A stretch of DNA of 64,000 nucleotides, taken from NCBI RefSeq assembly GCF_000787575.1, contig NW_012236524.1, forward strand, positions 124,001 through 188,000, written 5' to 3'. The DNA comes from Acytostelium subglobosum LB1. Its lineage: Eukaryota > Evosea > Eumycetozoa > Acytosteliales > Acytosteliaceae. Shown here piece after piece: positions 1 to 11,849 of the stretch (positions are counted from its first letter, which is position 1; every line of letters begins with the position of its first letter). A program made the position numbers and the translations under genes. The notes beneath the pieces were generated by a model. It did not search any database and was not told the origin of the DNA. It saw only the letters and a program-made list of their open reading frames with translations.

Positions 1-3000
1 ACTCAAAGTCGCTGGGACGCTTCTCTGGTGTCAACGAGTTGACAAACTCATCCATCGTGCCCATGCTGTAGGTCAGACGCAACAGACGCTGCGTGGTCGA
101 AGGCGGCGTGCTGATCTTGTGCTCAGCCAAGCGCACAAAGTACTTCCTGGCGTTGGCCTCGTCGTTGAGGCCCATGAAGTAGTTGATCAACTCGATGCAT
201 CCATTCCTGTCTGGCTGGTTGGCGTCGAAGCGTGCGTCCATCTCGCTGGTGGCCTCCTGGACCTGCGAGTTCTTGAGCAGATGTGAAATGCGGCCGGCAA
301 ACTCGAGGTGTGCCACTCTCTGCTGGCCAGTGCCAGTCGTACTTAGCTCGGCCAACACCTCGCTCTCGCTCTCTCCTCTCTTTTGATGCTTCTTCTTGTT
401 CTTCATATGGCCCTGCTGGTGAGCATGTGACTGCTTGATGAGACCCTGGTACATATTATCAATCTCAATGTTCTCGTAGCAGTCTCTGTCCTGTGGGTTG
501 TAGCTCCTCTGCACGAACTGACCCTCCTGCTGTGTGTTCTTGTAGTTCTTCAAGTAGAGATTCTCGGGACGGTTGATACGCTTGTACAACTCCTCGAATG
601 GCTCACCCTCAGCGTGCGTCATCCAGTCGAGGAACGTGCCGTCCGTGCTGAGGTTGTTCTTGAAGTAGGCCTCGAACGCCTGGGGCACGTTCAGGTTGAT
701 GTTGTTGTCGGCCGCTTTCTTGAACCAGTACTCGCAGAGATCATACTCGCCGCGCAGCTTGTGGAAGTAGAAGAAGGGTAGGATGGCGAACGAGTCGATG
801 TTGATGCCAAAGATGTTCTGGCGCATGTCCAGCCACTTGAGCGCCTTTTGGTAGTTGCCCGTTACGAGCAGCAGCTGAATGATCTTGGTGATGTGGATCG
901 AGACAAAGGCGCGTGGACACTCGTTCAGCTTGGCGATGAGGTACTCGAGCAGAGGCTCGTTGTTCTCCACCTCGAGATGAACAAAGATGTGATTGATGCC
1001 GTTGGGAACTTCATTACCCGCCTGGAACACGTAGAGGATCGTGTCGTTCAGCGCCTCAAAGTCCTGATGCGCAAAGTAGAACTTGACAATGTCGCGGAAC
1101 AGTGCCACCTTGAAGTCGTGGAACTCGCCCAGAATCTGTTGCTCGAGGATCTTGCATCCCTCGAGGTCATTGCACTTGATCACCACGTTGATCAGCGAGC
1201 GGAACGTCAGGAACGTGGGACGGATCGTCGCGATCATCTTGATGTACACCTCCAGGTACTCCTCCTTGCCACGCAGGAGCGAGAGCTGTCGCAGGATCAC
1301 ATTGTACGATGTCAGGTTCAGCATCTGATTCTTCTCTAGCACGGCGATCAGTTGCTTCAACTGCTGGTCCATGCCGGCGCTCAGCAGGCCGTACACAAGG
1401 ACGCCCAGTGGCTCGGCCTTGGCTGGGTCCTTGGCGGCACCCAGCACCTCCAGCACATAGGTCAGCGCGTTCTCCACCTGGTTGTGATCGATGTACGACT
1501 TGATTAGCGCAGAGTATAGGGTGTCGGATGGGCCCAGAGCAAAGGGCACACGACGGATGATGTCCTTGGCCGTATTGAAGTTGCCCAGCCTGCTGTACAT
1601 CGACACGAGCAGGTAGTAGGTGTCGATGGAGGCCTGCACGTCGTACTCGTACATCTTGGCGTAGATGAATTTGACGGAGCGCAGGTCGTCGTGGACCATG
1701 GCGTTGGCGATGAACAGGTTGAAGTTGACCGTGGTGCGCATGTCGGCCCAGCTGATGAGGTAGTAGAAGCAGCGCTGGAACAGGCGCTCGTTGTCCTTGA
1801 ACTGGCTGCCAAAGCAGCTGAGTATCACCGAGATAGTGTCGTCGTTGGGCACGAACGACTTGTCCTTGAGCGCCTCAAACAGCGCCAGCATCTCGGCGTT
1901 GTCGCCCACGGCATGGTAGTGTCGCAGCAGAATGTGCATTGTGTTGATGTCCATTATGGACATTTGTGCCGGTTGTTTCATGTGGGCCAGCAGCTGCTTG
2001 ATGCGTTTGGCGTCCTTCTGGATATCGATATAATACTCGAGCAGTATATTATACACCTCTGTATCGACAATATCCATCTTTACAATCCACTTATATATAT
2101 CCTCGTAGATATCTTGGTTGCCATATTTGATTGCCGAGAGGAAGGCTTTGACGCTATATAAGTTTGATTGATTGATTGAGTGTTAGTGACATGGTTCCAA
2201 TGAGTGATTGAGTGATTGAAATAGTTCCAGCGAGTGAATGATTGAGTGATTGAGTGATTGGAAGTTCCAGCGATTGAGTGATTGAGTGATTGAGTGATTG
2301 AGTGATTGAGTGATTGAGTGATTGAGTGATTGGAATAGTTCCAGTGTATGATTGATCCATCGAGCGAGTGATGGTGAGGACTTACAATTGAATGGAACCT
2401 TGGACATATTCAAGCTCGATGAGTTCCAGGATATCCTTCCTGGTCAACAATTCGAATCCTTCATCTTGATCTTCAATAGTCTGCTGGGCTTTAGAGCCTG
2501 GTGGAGATGTATCTTGCACCCATTGTTGATGATGTTGGTGAGGCTGGTGAGGTTGATGAGGATGAGTTTGATAAGTTTGATGATGTGTCGGTTGTGATTG
2601 TTGTTGATATGACTGTTGTTGTTGTTGCGGATGTGATTGTTGATGTGATTGTTGTTGTAGCTGTGTCTCTTGATGTGATGATATCTCTTCTTGCTTCTGT
2701 AGTAATTGTTGTTGTTGTAGTTGTAGTTGTTGTTGTAGTTGTTGTTCTTGAGCAGTGAATTGTAATTGCTGTTGCTGCTGTTGCTGTTGCTGTTGTTGTT
2801 GCTTCTTTGTAAACTTTGGAGTACTTGACGACTTGTTTGTTGGAGGCTTGCGTGTTTTATTCCTCTTTGATTCAGCCATTACAATATCATCTATCAATGC
2901 TGATGTCGTTGATGTTGATGAAGCAGCAGCTGTTGCAGTTGAAGCATTCCTTGTCAATACTAAACATCCACTACTACAATGTTGTGATGATGCTGATGAT

Positions 3001-3080
3001 GATTGTTGTAAAAGACGTTGTTTGATCAATGTAGATGTTGATGAAGGTGATCCAATGGACCTATATAATATGTTATTCAT
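1..3080 (-). CDS. Pentatricopeptide-repeat-like organellar protein, 3' end off the left edge
   Basis: Two exons on the minus strand (3080..2386 and 2153..1, continuing past the edge) join in frame across an intron with GTAAGT donor and TATAG acceptor. The start MNNILYRSIGSPSS is followed by Arg/Ser/Thr-rich sequence that suits a mitochondrial presequence. Next come KKQQQQ tracts, then a long helical region with repeated pairs such as DIYEDIYKWIVKMDIVDTEV, TYYLLVSMYSRLGNFNTAKD and TSYNVILRQLSLLRGKEEYL. These have the length and pattern of degenerate PPR/TPR hairpins. PPR proteins bind organellar RNA; a mitochondrial RNA-processing or translation role is inferred, not shown. About 950 codons lie in the window and no stop is reached. 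An in-frame GTG upstream at 3119 is less likely as start. The gene is divergent from the Mtr4 gene. Confidence 0.7.
2154..2385 (-). repeat. Intron holding an 8-bp GTGATTGA minisatellite
   Basis: On the plus strand about nine tandem GTGATTGA units lie between roughly 2270 and 2335, with further copies near 2205-2260. In the sense direction they read TCAATCAC. Four TGGAA-type segments (for example ACTGGAACTATTCC) are interspersed. The intron ends with CACTAACACTCAATCAATC and ATAG, so it keeps a CTAAC branch-site motif. It is the longest intron I can place in the window (232 bp) and its extra length is the repeat expansion. Confidence 0.75.
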
Positions 3081-3617
3081 TGTTATATATAATGTATGTA
3101 TGTACACAGACAGACACACGTACTATTGGTACGTGTAGTAGTTGGAGTCGATCGAATGAATGGTGTAATGTGCTCAACACATTGTTAATCAATTTAAACT
3201 AATGTCCTCGTGGTTTTAGACTCGTTCGTCGTTTTTTTGCAAATTGACTCAAAATCGCACTAAATTCATACAACTAATCGTTTCGTATTCATCGATTGTC
3301 TCAACTCAATTCGATTCTTATGTCATAAGTATGTGTACAATAATCTGATAATATATTATTGACAATTAATTAATTGTATTGATTGATCAATCATTATTAT
3401 ACAGAGATAAACTTTATGACTTTGATAGAATGAATGAATAACTTGAGTTGTTGAGAGTTAGTGTTGTGTTTGTGTTTGTTCACAAAAACCAAAGATGGGT
3501 GATTGAGTGAGGAAGCGAACGAGACGAAGGAGATTGTAAACACAGAACAAATAGTTAGAAAAAGAATACAGATAAATATATATAACAATAGTATATATAT
3601 ATAAAAGATAAACAAAC
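3081..3617. promoter_or_regulatory. Divergent promoter region between the PPR and Mtr4 genes
   Basis: AT-rich, gene-free 0.5 kb between two divergent start codons. It has a TATA-like run near 3590-3605 (TATATATATA) just before the Mtr4 ATG, and a T/A-rich tract near 3230. No conserved operator is recognised. Confidence 0.4.
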
Positions 3618-6600
3618 ATGGATGGTAATGATATGTTTGCAGTGTTTGACACTCCTTCACAATCATCTTCAAAGTATAACAAGAGGAATAGAGATAACAA
3701 CAACAACAATGATAATGATGAGAAAGAGTATGTGTTACTGATTGATTGAATATCATCAATATAGTTGTGTAGGGTACTAACAATGAATGATCATTGAAAT
3801 ATAGGAATGGAAAGTGGATAAAGCCAAGAGATGATAATAATAATAATAATAATAATAAGATGGCAGAGGCTAAAGAGGTCAATGTAGCAGCATTGGATAA
3901 TGAGATACAACAGTCAAAGAAGAAGATGAGAACAGATGCACCAGGTAGACAAGCTGATATATCAGTAGATGCTAGTAAACCAGATGAAACATTGAAGCAA
4001 CTTAGACAACAACAGCAACAACAAGAGAATGAGGATACTACTATGACATCAACAACATCGACATCGACTACATCTACAGGATCATTCACATTGCCAAAGA
4101 CTTGTACACATGATGTTGCACTCCCACCCGACTATGTAGACAATGATCCCGAACTGTTCAACCCTAAGGATCCAGTCAAGCCCGCGCGTACCTATCCATT
4201 CAAGCTGGATCCATTCCAGGCCACATCCGTAGCATGCATCGAGCGCAAAGAGTCCGTCCTAGTATCCGCTCATACATCCGCAGGAAAGACAGTCGTAGCA
4301 GAGTATGTTTCTCGCCCATTGATTGATTGAGTGCACTCAATCACTAACTCACCCAATCAACCTTTAGGTATTCAATTGCAGTAGCATTGAGAGAGGGACA
4401 GCGTGTGATTTATACATCGCCAATCAAGGCGCTGAGTAATCAGAAGTATCGTGACCTGCAGGAGACATTCCAGGATGTGGGTCTGATGACAGGTGATATC
4501 ACAATCAATCCAAACGCGTCGTGTCTGGTCATGACAACAGAGATTCTTAGATCGATGCTCTACAGAGGCTCGGAGCTGATGCGTGAGGTGGCCTGGGTCA
4601 TCTTTGATGAGATCCATTACCTGCGTGACAAGGAGCGTGGTGTCGTCTGGGAGGAGACAATCATCCTGCTGCCAGACAGCGTGCGCTTCGTATTCTTGTC
4701 GGCCACCATCCCCAACGCCAAAGAGTTTGCCGCGTGGATCGCCAAGATCCACAGCCAGCCCTGCCACATTGTCTACACCGAGTACCGTCCCATCCCGCTG
4801 CAGCACTACATCTTCCCGTCGGGCGGCGACGGCCTGCATCTGGTGGTCGACGAGAAGGGCACGTTCAAGGAGGAGAACTTCCTCAAGTCGTTGTCCAACC
4901 TGCAACAGAACGAGCTGGGTCGCAAGCGCAAGATGCAGAAGGGCACACAGTCCGACTGCTACAAGATCGTCAAGATGATCATGGAGCGCAACTACCAGCC
5001 CGTCATTGTGTTCTCGTTCAGCAAGAAGGACTGCGAGTTCTACGCGCTGCAGATGTCCAAGCTGGACTTCAACTCGGACGAGGAGAAGAAAGCTATCGAC
5101 ACGATCTTCTCCAACGCCATCGACTCGCTTTCCGAGAGCGACAAGAACCTCACCGCCGTGGTCAACATCCTGCCGCTGCTCAAGCGTGGCATTGGTATCC
5201 ATCATGCCGGTCTGCTGCCCATCCTCAAGGAGATCATTGAGATTCTCTTCCAGTACGGCTACATCAAGGCTCTCTTTGCCACCGAGACCTTCTCCATCGG
5301 TCTTAACATGCCTGCCAAGACAGTGATCTTTACCAACGTGCGCAAGTTTGATGGAGAGTCCCAGCGATGGATCACTGGAGGCGAGTACATTCAGATGTCT
5401 GGACGTGCCGGACGTCGTGGTCTGGACGAGCGTGGTATCGTCATCCTGATGGTCGATGAGAAGATGGAGCCTGCCGTCGCCAAGGGCATGGTCAAGGGTC
5501 AGGCCGACCGACTCACATCGTCATTCTGGATCGGATACTCAATGTTGCTCAACATGATGAAGGTCGAGGACATTGACCCCGAGGCATTGCTCAAGCGATC
5601 ATTCCATCAATATCAACAAGAGTCATTGATACCTCAACTCAAACAAAGTATGTTACATCATTGCCCGATCAATCAATCATGCAAGTCACTTACCATCTCC
5701 CTCCACCTACTCAAACAAACAAACAAACAGAGATCGAAGACTTGGAAGCAGAGAAGCAATTGATTGTGATCAAGGATGAGTCAGCAGTCAATGAATACTT
5801 GAACTTGAAGATACAGCTGAACAAACTGAGGGATGGAATGCGCGACTTTATCAACCAGCCATCATATGTGCAACCTTATCTCCAGGCAGGTCGAATCGTC
5901 AAGGTGCGTGAGGACTCTGTTGATTGGGGCTACGGAGTGGTGCTCAACTTCCACAAGCGACCAATCAAACAACAAGGCATCTCAGATCAATCATTCGAGA
6001 TCGTGGCTGACATGCTGCTAAACACAGACGCCACACACACATCAGCGCCAAGACCCTGCCCAACTGGCGGCCAGGGCGAGCCACAGATCATCCCCGTCTC
6101 AATCAAGCTGTTTGATGGCATCACATCAGTGTGTCTCAACATCAAGAAGGATCTGATGCCCAACGAACTCAAGACTCATGTGTACAAGATGCTCAAGGAG
6201 GCCGACAATAGATTCCGTAAGGAGGGTGGACTCCCATTGATCGACCCCATCGAGGACATGAGGATCACAGACCCCAACTTCAAGAAACTGATCAGAAAGA
6301 TCGAGACACTCGAGTCTCGCTACGTGGCCATGCCCATCTTCAAGGAGGCCGACGTTGAGCAGCGCACTGAACTCCTCCAGAAGAAGCTGGACATCGACAA
6401 GGAGGCCAAGGCACTGAAAAAGAAGATCAGAGAGGGCGACGAGGTCATCCTGAAGGACGACCTGCGCTCCATGAAGAGAATCCTCAAGCGTTTGGACTAC
6501 ATCAATGGCGACGACGTCGTTCAGGTCAAGGGCAGAGTGGCCAGCGAGATCTCAGCAGGTGACGAGTTGGTCATCAGTGAGCTCTTGTTCATGGGCCTCT

Positions 6601-7049
6601 TCAACGACATGACCAGCGAGCAGTGTGTTGCCGTGCTCAGTGTGTTTGTGTTCCCACCCGAGGGTTCTGCCGACATCAACAACGTCAAGATGAAGCCAGA
6701 GCTGGCACCCTTCTTCAGAAGTATTCAAGACACTGCCAGAAGGATCGTGCAGGTATCACAGGAGTGCAAGCTCACCATCGATGAGAAGGAGTACCTGAAC
6801 AAGTTCAACCCATCGTTCATGGACACATCGTTCGCCTGGGCCAACGGTGCAACATTCGCCGAGATCTGCAAGATGACCGAGACATTCGAAGGAAACCTCA
6901 TCAGAGCCATTAGGCGACTGGACGAGCTTCTCAGACAAATGGTAGTAGCTTCAAAGTCGATTGGAAACACTGATCTGGAGGTCAAGTTCTCGAATGCCAT
7001 CGTCAAGATCAAGAGAGACATTCCATTCGCTGGCTCTCTCTACTTGTGA
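3618..7049 (+). CDS. mtr4: Exosome-associated RNA helicase Mtr4 (SKIV2L2/MTREX)
   Basis: Four exons (3618..3727, 3805..4302, 4368..5647, 5731..7049) give a 1068-residue protein, close to the family's usual length. After a low-complexity N-terminus come all the Ski2-like DExH motifs: Walker A HTSAGKT (about residue 195), [29 protein letters not shown] (about 281), SATIPNA, and [10 protein letters not shown] (about 545). The C-terminal half carries the arch region and a DSHCT domain ending [13 protein letters not shown], as in human MTR4. Mtr4 unwinds RNA 3' to 5' and feeds it to the nuclear exosome for rRNA maturation and RNA surveillance, within the TRAMP complex in other eukaryotes. Donors are GTATGT; introns 1 and 2 carry ACTAAC. 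It converges on the B-box/kelch gene 56 bp downstream. The family assignment is very secure. Confidence 0.97.
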
Positions 7050-7105
7050 GCATATGTGCGAGTGTTTATTAGTAAGCCTGCCTCTCTTGGATACATGCCA
7101 TTGGG

Positions 7106-8737
7106 TCATTTGGTAATGAGGCATGCTCCAAATAAAACACGTTTGTCTACAGGATCGTCATCATTGAGCAATGTCCATGTGTCATGTTCTTTTGAGTAGA
7201 TATAGTTGTCATTGTTGCCACCAAGGTATATTATTCCAAAGGGTGGAGTATGTACCAAGTGGATAAACCTTCTATAATTTGGATGTGTGGACAGTATGGT
7301 CACCTCTTTAGTAGTCAATGAGTGCCTTGTAAATGATTCCTTGGTCAGAATGTAAACATTGCCATCAGAGTCGAAGCAATTGTTACTTGAATCAGTGGCG
7401 AACACACAACTCTTCACAATCTCCTGGACTTTGGTCTGAACATTGAATGAGATGATGTCTTTGTTGTTCCGGCTGCTTCCATCAGAATATTTGCAACCGC
7501 CTGCCATATAGATTGTGTTGTCGTTGAAATGAATGGTTGGCCAGCTCAGTCCATGATTCAAACTTCCAACTGTACTGAACTGTTGAGTGTCAATATCGAA
7601 GCAATCCACTCGATTTAATAACCTTTCATCTTTATCACAGCCACCGACCAGATAGATGTGTTTTTCTCCGTCATAACATGCAGATATGTTGGAGCCACCA
7701 CTGACTCCACTACCAACAATGTCACCTTCATAGCACTGCCTGTCTGCCAATGAGTACCGGGAGAACTTGGTAGATGTGCTACCGTCACCTCCAAACACAT
7801 AGATGTTGCCACGAGCAAAGACGTAAGAGTTGAATGATGTATTGAAGTTACCTTTGAACGTATTCTCTATGGTTGTCCAAGTGAATGATTGAGGTTCGAG
7901 CATATAGAGTTTGTCTTCATCTATTGAGACAACGACCTGGCGCTCTATATCCTGCTTCTTGATATTGGGATCAATTAGTTTAAAGCATGAACTAATCTGT
8001 TTCTTGATCATATCCAACTTGTTTATATCAGTCTTGATTTGATATGCGTGTAGACGAGCAACATCCTCATAGGGTTCTTGTTGCATTAGTTGAGTGTGTT
8101 GACTGATTGCTGCCAACAATACATCGTCACTTGACTCTACTTTGTTGTTGTTGTTTGCTTTATGATCATCATCTTGTCTTTGGAGCAACAATGTCCGAGT
8201 GTAAGGCATCTCGATGAATTGATCGATTGATGTGCTTGACATGATGGCCTCGAGTAGCTTTGGACTGTCTCTTGATGACTGATCATATCTTTCACCGCCA
8301 ACATATGATGACGATTGATTGATGATGAAGTGATTGATGTCAATGATTTCATCGACGATGCTGTTGATCGTTGATTGAATGTGTGTCATCTGAGCATTGA
8401 TTGGTGTCTTGATCTTGTGCTCTTGAGCCATCAACAACTTGAACATTTGTTCAAAGTGATCGCTCACCTCTTTGGAAGTGACCTCCAACGATTGATATGA
8501 CGATGCACACAGTTGAAGTGTCTTCCAGAGATGCTCCATCCTTGTTGTGAACCACAATGATTGATCATTGCTTGACAGACTCTCTTTGATCCTTCTCAAA
8601 TGATCAATCTTGTGACCATTGTGTGTCTGCTGCTGCGACAAGCAATCAGTGCACACCAACACATTGCATTGCAAGCACATGAACTCAGTCTTCAAACCAT
8701 GAGTGTCACATGTGATACTAACATTCATATTGTCCAT
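7106..8737 (-). CDS. B-box zinc finger plus kelch-repeat protein, copy A (intact)
   Basis: Single exon, 543 residues. The N-terminal B-box has ligands C10, H13, C21, C24, C29, C32, H39 and H42 (CDTH...CLQC...CTDC...HNGH). A helical, probably coiled-coil segment follows (about 50-260), with HLWKTLQLCASSYQSLEVTS shared by all copies. From about 285 to the end there are kelch-like blades, for example ARGNIYVFGG, KHIYLVGGCDKDE, DNTIYMAGG and FGIIYLGGNNDNY. By analogy with TRIM-like proteins this could be a protein-interaction or ubiquitin-related scaffold, but there is no RING, so an E3 role is only speculation. It is one of seven family members in the window, all on the minus strand. Its first half is nearly identical to copy C at DNA level while the blades differ, which points to gene conversion. 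Confidence 0.85.
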   Translation of the reverse strand: MDNMNVSITCDTHGLKTEFMCLQCNVLVCTDCLSQQQTHNGHKIDHLRRIKESLSSNDQSLWFTTRMEHLWKTLQLCASSYQSLEVTSKEVSDHFEQMFKLLMAQEHKIKTPINAQMTHIQSTINSIVDEIIDINHFIINQSSSYVGGERYDQSSRDSPKLLEAIMSSTSIDQFIEMPYTRTLLLQRQDDDHKANNNNKVESSDDVLLAAISQHTQLMQQEPYEDVARLHAYQIKTDINKLDMIKKQISSCFKLIDPNIKKQDIERQVVVSIDEDKLYMLEPQSFTWTTIENTFKGNFNTSFNSYVFARGNIYVFGGDGSTSTKFSRYSLADRQCYEGDIVGSGVSGGSNISACYDGEKHIYLVGGCDKDERLLNRVDCFDIDTQQFSTVGSLNHGLSWPTIHFNDNTIYMAGGCKYSDGSSRNNKDIISFNVQTKVQEIVKSCVFATDSSNNCFDSDGNVYILTKESFTRHSLTTKEVTILSTHPNYRRFIHLVHTPPFGIIYLGGNNDNYIYSKEHDTWTLLNDDDPVDKRVLFGACLITK

Positions 8738-8916
8738 ATATATAATGTTTGTGTAGTTGTATGACTAGACGACAAATGAACTACTCAAATGACAACAACT
8801 TTGAGTCATCGAAAGCATGATCAAAAGTGAGAGTCACTGATTCATTCACTCATTCATTATTATTCAATCGATCAAACAAATACATATAACATCATGATCG
8901 AGCCACATAAATAGAT

Positions 8917-11121
8917 ATGTCAGATCATAACAATACAACGACGACAACAACAACAACAACAACGACAACGACAACGACGACAACGACGACAAACAATGCA
9001 GCAGCAGCAGAGGGAATGATGTTGACCAAGCCTGAATCGAGGTTGCACTGTCTTCATTTGGGCTGCACAAGGTCCTCCACAGATTATGGCAACTTGGGCA
9101 ATCATTGCGCAGCGGATCATGCTTGTACAAAGACTTATGCATCCTGTCCCAACTTCAGAAGATATCGCACAAAGATGTTCATTGCCAATGCCGACGACAA
9201 AGACTCTATCGAGATGATGCGGGCCGATGGACTCAACAAGTGTCTGCACACGACCTGCCTCCACTTCTTCCCCTCGTTGATTTCCATGGGCCATCACTTG
9301 GCTTCGAAACGTGGAGACCATCAATGTCCAGACCGCAACAGCTGTCCAGGATGTCAAAGAAGTGACAAGTTGATGGCAAGGTACACACTGCCCAAAGTCC
9401 TTCCTGTTATCAAGTCGTTTGTCTGCCTGCACGATGGTTGCTCCAGAGAGTACGAGATGTTTGGTCTGTTGCACAATCATTGCAAGGATATTCATTTCTG
9501 TCGATCGTACGCAAGTTGTATCAATGAACAACGCTATCGAACAATGCACTTCACCGCAGCCGCCGATGACACCGAGTCAATCAAGATGCTGAAAGCCAAA
9601 GGTCTCATCAAGTGCCCAGTTGCAACATGCAACCACTTCTACAAGACCAAGCCATCATTTAGAATTCACTTTAAATACTGTCACCCTAGTCTCGATATAT
9701 CATCCATATGGCCATCTCTGAAGCGCAAACGATCCAATGTAAGCGACGAAGAGGAAGAGGAAGAGGAAGAAGATGAAGAGGAGGATGAGGGATACCAGGA
9801 TGAAGATGGATTAGATCAAGGTAATGATGATGACGACGACGACAATGGACAAGATGAAGATGGTTATGATGTGTCACCAACCAACGAGTTGCCGTCATCC
9901 AATGACATGATCAAGTGTCTCCACTCCAACTGCGATAAGCACTTCACTCTGTGGAACAAAATGCTTCAACACATCAGGAGGGACCATGATAGAAGTGAGC
10001 CGTGTTCCGACCAGAGCTGTCCAGGATGCGAGTACCGACGACTCTGGGCGCCAAAGACACCTGATCCCTCCACCATGTTCAAGTGCCAACACGATGGATG
10101 TACTGCCTCTCATACGGTGTATGGGTCATTGCGAAAACACTGCCGATTCGAACACCAATGCACCTGGACATACGCAGCTTGTCCAAACTATCAGACCTAT
10201 CAAATTATGAAATTCAAGGCCGATCCTGATGACACTGAATCAATCGCAATGTTGACTGCAAGAGGATGGGTCCAATGTCCACACACATCGTGTGGACACT
10301 TCATGGCGACACGCAAGGCCAAGGGTCATCACCTGGCAAAGGACCACCAGTGTCCTGATCCTGCCAGTTGTCAAGGTTGTATTGATCAAAGCCAACTTCA
10401 CCAGACGCGTTCATCACGAATTGACAAAAAGCAGAAGGGCAAATTCAAATGTATGCATGGTGCTGACTGCACCAAGATATACCTTAACATCGGCCACTTG
10501 TATCGGCATTGTAAGGAGAAGCATGAGTGCCAAGAGACCTATGGATCATGTCCCAACGTTCGAGAGTACCGCGCTCAGAAGTACCATGCATCACACGGCG
10601 ACACTCAATCAATCGAGAGATACTTGGCTGAAGGATTCCTCAGGTGTGATCATTCACAGTGCATCTACTTCTTCAAGACCGAGTGCGCCAAACACTCTCA
10701 TATGTACCAGAGACATGTATGTTCCAATCCACATGGATGTGAAGCATGTGTCATTCGCAACTTCCACATCGACAACGGTGAGAACAACAGTGACGACCAA
10801 GATCAATCCCACTCTAATGGAGGGCGAAGAGGAAGACTACTCAATAGGCAGCGCAAGGTCATCAGTGGGACCGCGGTTAGTTACAAGAAGAGAAGCACGA
10901 CAACAAACAGCACCCTTGCCAAGCCTTGTCAGGCTGGAGACTGGAATGAGAGAATGTTCAACTTGATCAAATGTCCACATGTTGGATGTGAGGAGTTTGG
11001 TCAGCCAAGTGTGATCAACCAACATCTTCGACTGGATCACACTTGTCCAGTGTCACTACATTTTGATGGTTGCCAGTTGTCTCGTCATAGTGAACATCAA
11101 CATGATTGGTTGCTCGTGTGA
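8917..11121 (+). CDS. Protein of tandem Cys/His finger units with acidic linker, function unknown
   Basis: Single exon, 734 residues, starting MSDHNN before a long Thr tract. The rest is built from a repeated unit of about 100-110 residues. Each unit has a finger like FKCQHDGCTASHTVYGSLRK...HC...H, then a CPNYQTY block with DDTESI, then KCPHTSC..F and a final H.C.D..SC.GC knuckle. Units begin near residues 45, 170, 385 and 505, with half-units near 330 and 685. A Glu/Asp-rich linker lies at about 270-320. Spacing resembles C2H2 zinc fingers in part, so zinc binding is likely and nucleic-acid binding possible, but I recognise no named family. It is divergent from copy A of the B-box genes (179 bp apart) and sits inside that family's island. 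It may be a dictyostelid-specific gene. Confidence 0.8.
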   Translation: MSDHNNTTTTTTTTTTTTTTTTTTTNNAAAAEGMMLTKPESRLHCLHLGCTRSSTDYGNLGNHCAADHACTKTYASCPNFRRYRTKMFIANADDKDSIEMMRADGLNKCLHTTCLHFFPSLISMGHHLASKRGDHQCPDRNSCPGCQRSDKLMARYTLPKVLPVIKSFVCLHDGCSREYEMFGLLHNHCKDIHFCRSYASCINEQRYRTMHFTAAADDTESIKMLKAKGLIKCPVATCNHFYKTKPSFRIHFKYCHPSLDISSIWPSLKRKRSNVSDEEEEEEEEDEEEDEGYQDEDGLDQGNDDDDDDNGQDEDGYDVSPTNELPSSNDMIKCLHSNCDKHFTLWNKMLQHIRRDHDRSEPCSDQSCPGCEYRRLWAPKTPDPSTMFKCQHDGCTASHTVYGSLRKHCRFEHQCTWTYAACPNYQTYQIMKFKADPDDTESIAMLTARGWVQCPHTSCGHFMATRKAKGHHLAKDHQCPDPASCQGCIDQSQLHQTRSSRIDKKQKGKFKCMHGADCTKIYLNIGHLYRHCKEKHECQETYGSCPNVREYRAQKYHASHGDTQSIERYLAEGFLRCDHSQCIYFFKTECAKHSHMYQRHVCSNPHGCEACVIRNFHIDNGENNSDDQDQSHSNGGRRGRLLNRQRKVISGTAVSYKKRSTTTNSTLAKPCQAGDWNERMFNLIKCPHVGCEEFGQPSVINQHLRLDHTCPVSLHFDGCQLSRHSEHQHDWLLV

Positions 11122-11240
11122 TTAATCAAACGAGTCAAGAATATAATCAAACCTTGGTACACACATTCATTCATCACAAAGTGATTGTTTATGGATCACT
11201 GGTTTTGAACACTCTTATTCAATCACAAGTTTATTTATTC

Positions 11241-11639
11241 CTAGTCAACTGGAGATAAGACAAGATCCAAATCCATAACGATTGTTGATTGAATATGTGT
11301 CATCTGAGCATTGATCGGTGTCTTGATCTTGTGTTCTTGTGTCATCAATTGTTTGAACGTCTGCTCAAAGTGATCACTTACCTCTTTAGAGGTTACTTCC
11401 AATGATTGATAAGATGTTGCACATAGTTGAAGTGTCTTCCAAAGATGGTCCATCCTTGATTTAAACCATAATGGATTCTTTGTTGATAGTCTACTTTTTA
11501 TACATCTAAAATAATCCATCTTGTGACCATTGTGTTTCTGAACTAAACATTCAGGACACAGCCATACCTTGCATTGCAAGCACATAAACTCTTTCTTCAA
11601 ACTATGATCATCACATATAATAGTAATAATATTATCCAT
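11241..11639 (-). pseudogene. 3'-truncated B-box family copy B
   Basis: A 132-residue frame beginning MDNIITIICDDHSLKKEF. It keeps a complete B-box (C9, H12, C20, C23, C28, C31, H37, H40) and the shared HLWKTLQLCATSYQSLEVTS helix. At HIQSTI, where other copies continue with the helical linker, it switches to VMDLDLVLSPVD and stops. The whole kelch half is missing. It could be a decaying partial duplicate or make a short B-box-only protein; truncation is what the sequence shows. It converges on the finger-repeat gene and lies upstream of copy C in the same orientation. Confidence 0.7.
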
Positions 11640-11726
11640 CTTCTTCTATTGTGTATCCAACTGTCCACACAAGGTACACAATAAATTAATCATTAATGTT
11701 CATTCGCAATGACCAATGATTCATTA

Positions 11727-11798
11727 ATTAATTAATTTTATTATTTATATATACTATATACAATATAATAGTATATATAAATAATAAAATTAATTAAT
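11727..11798. repeat. Perfect 31-bp inverted repeat with 10-base loop
   Basis: Arms 11727..11757 and 11768..11798 are exact reverse complements, both pure A/T except for one C/G pair, around the loop ATACAATATA. It sits between B-box copies B and C. Transcribed it would form a long AU hairpin. It could be an extruding cruciform, a terminator-like structure or the remnant of a small inverted-repeat element. No duplicated target site is obvious. Confidence 0.8.
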
Positions 11799-11849
11799 GT
11801 AATACTTTATTTGGCACTAGATATGCCAGGTCAATCAAACCACCCTGTA

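Noticed and set aside
4372-5205. Minus-strand open frame inside the Mtr4 gene
   Set aside because: It is the antisense shadow of helicase codons; the plus strand has every Ski2-like motif.
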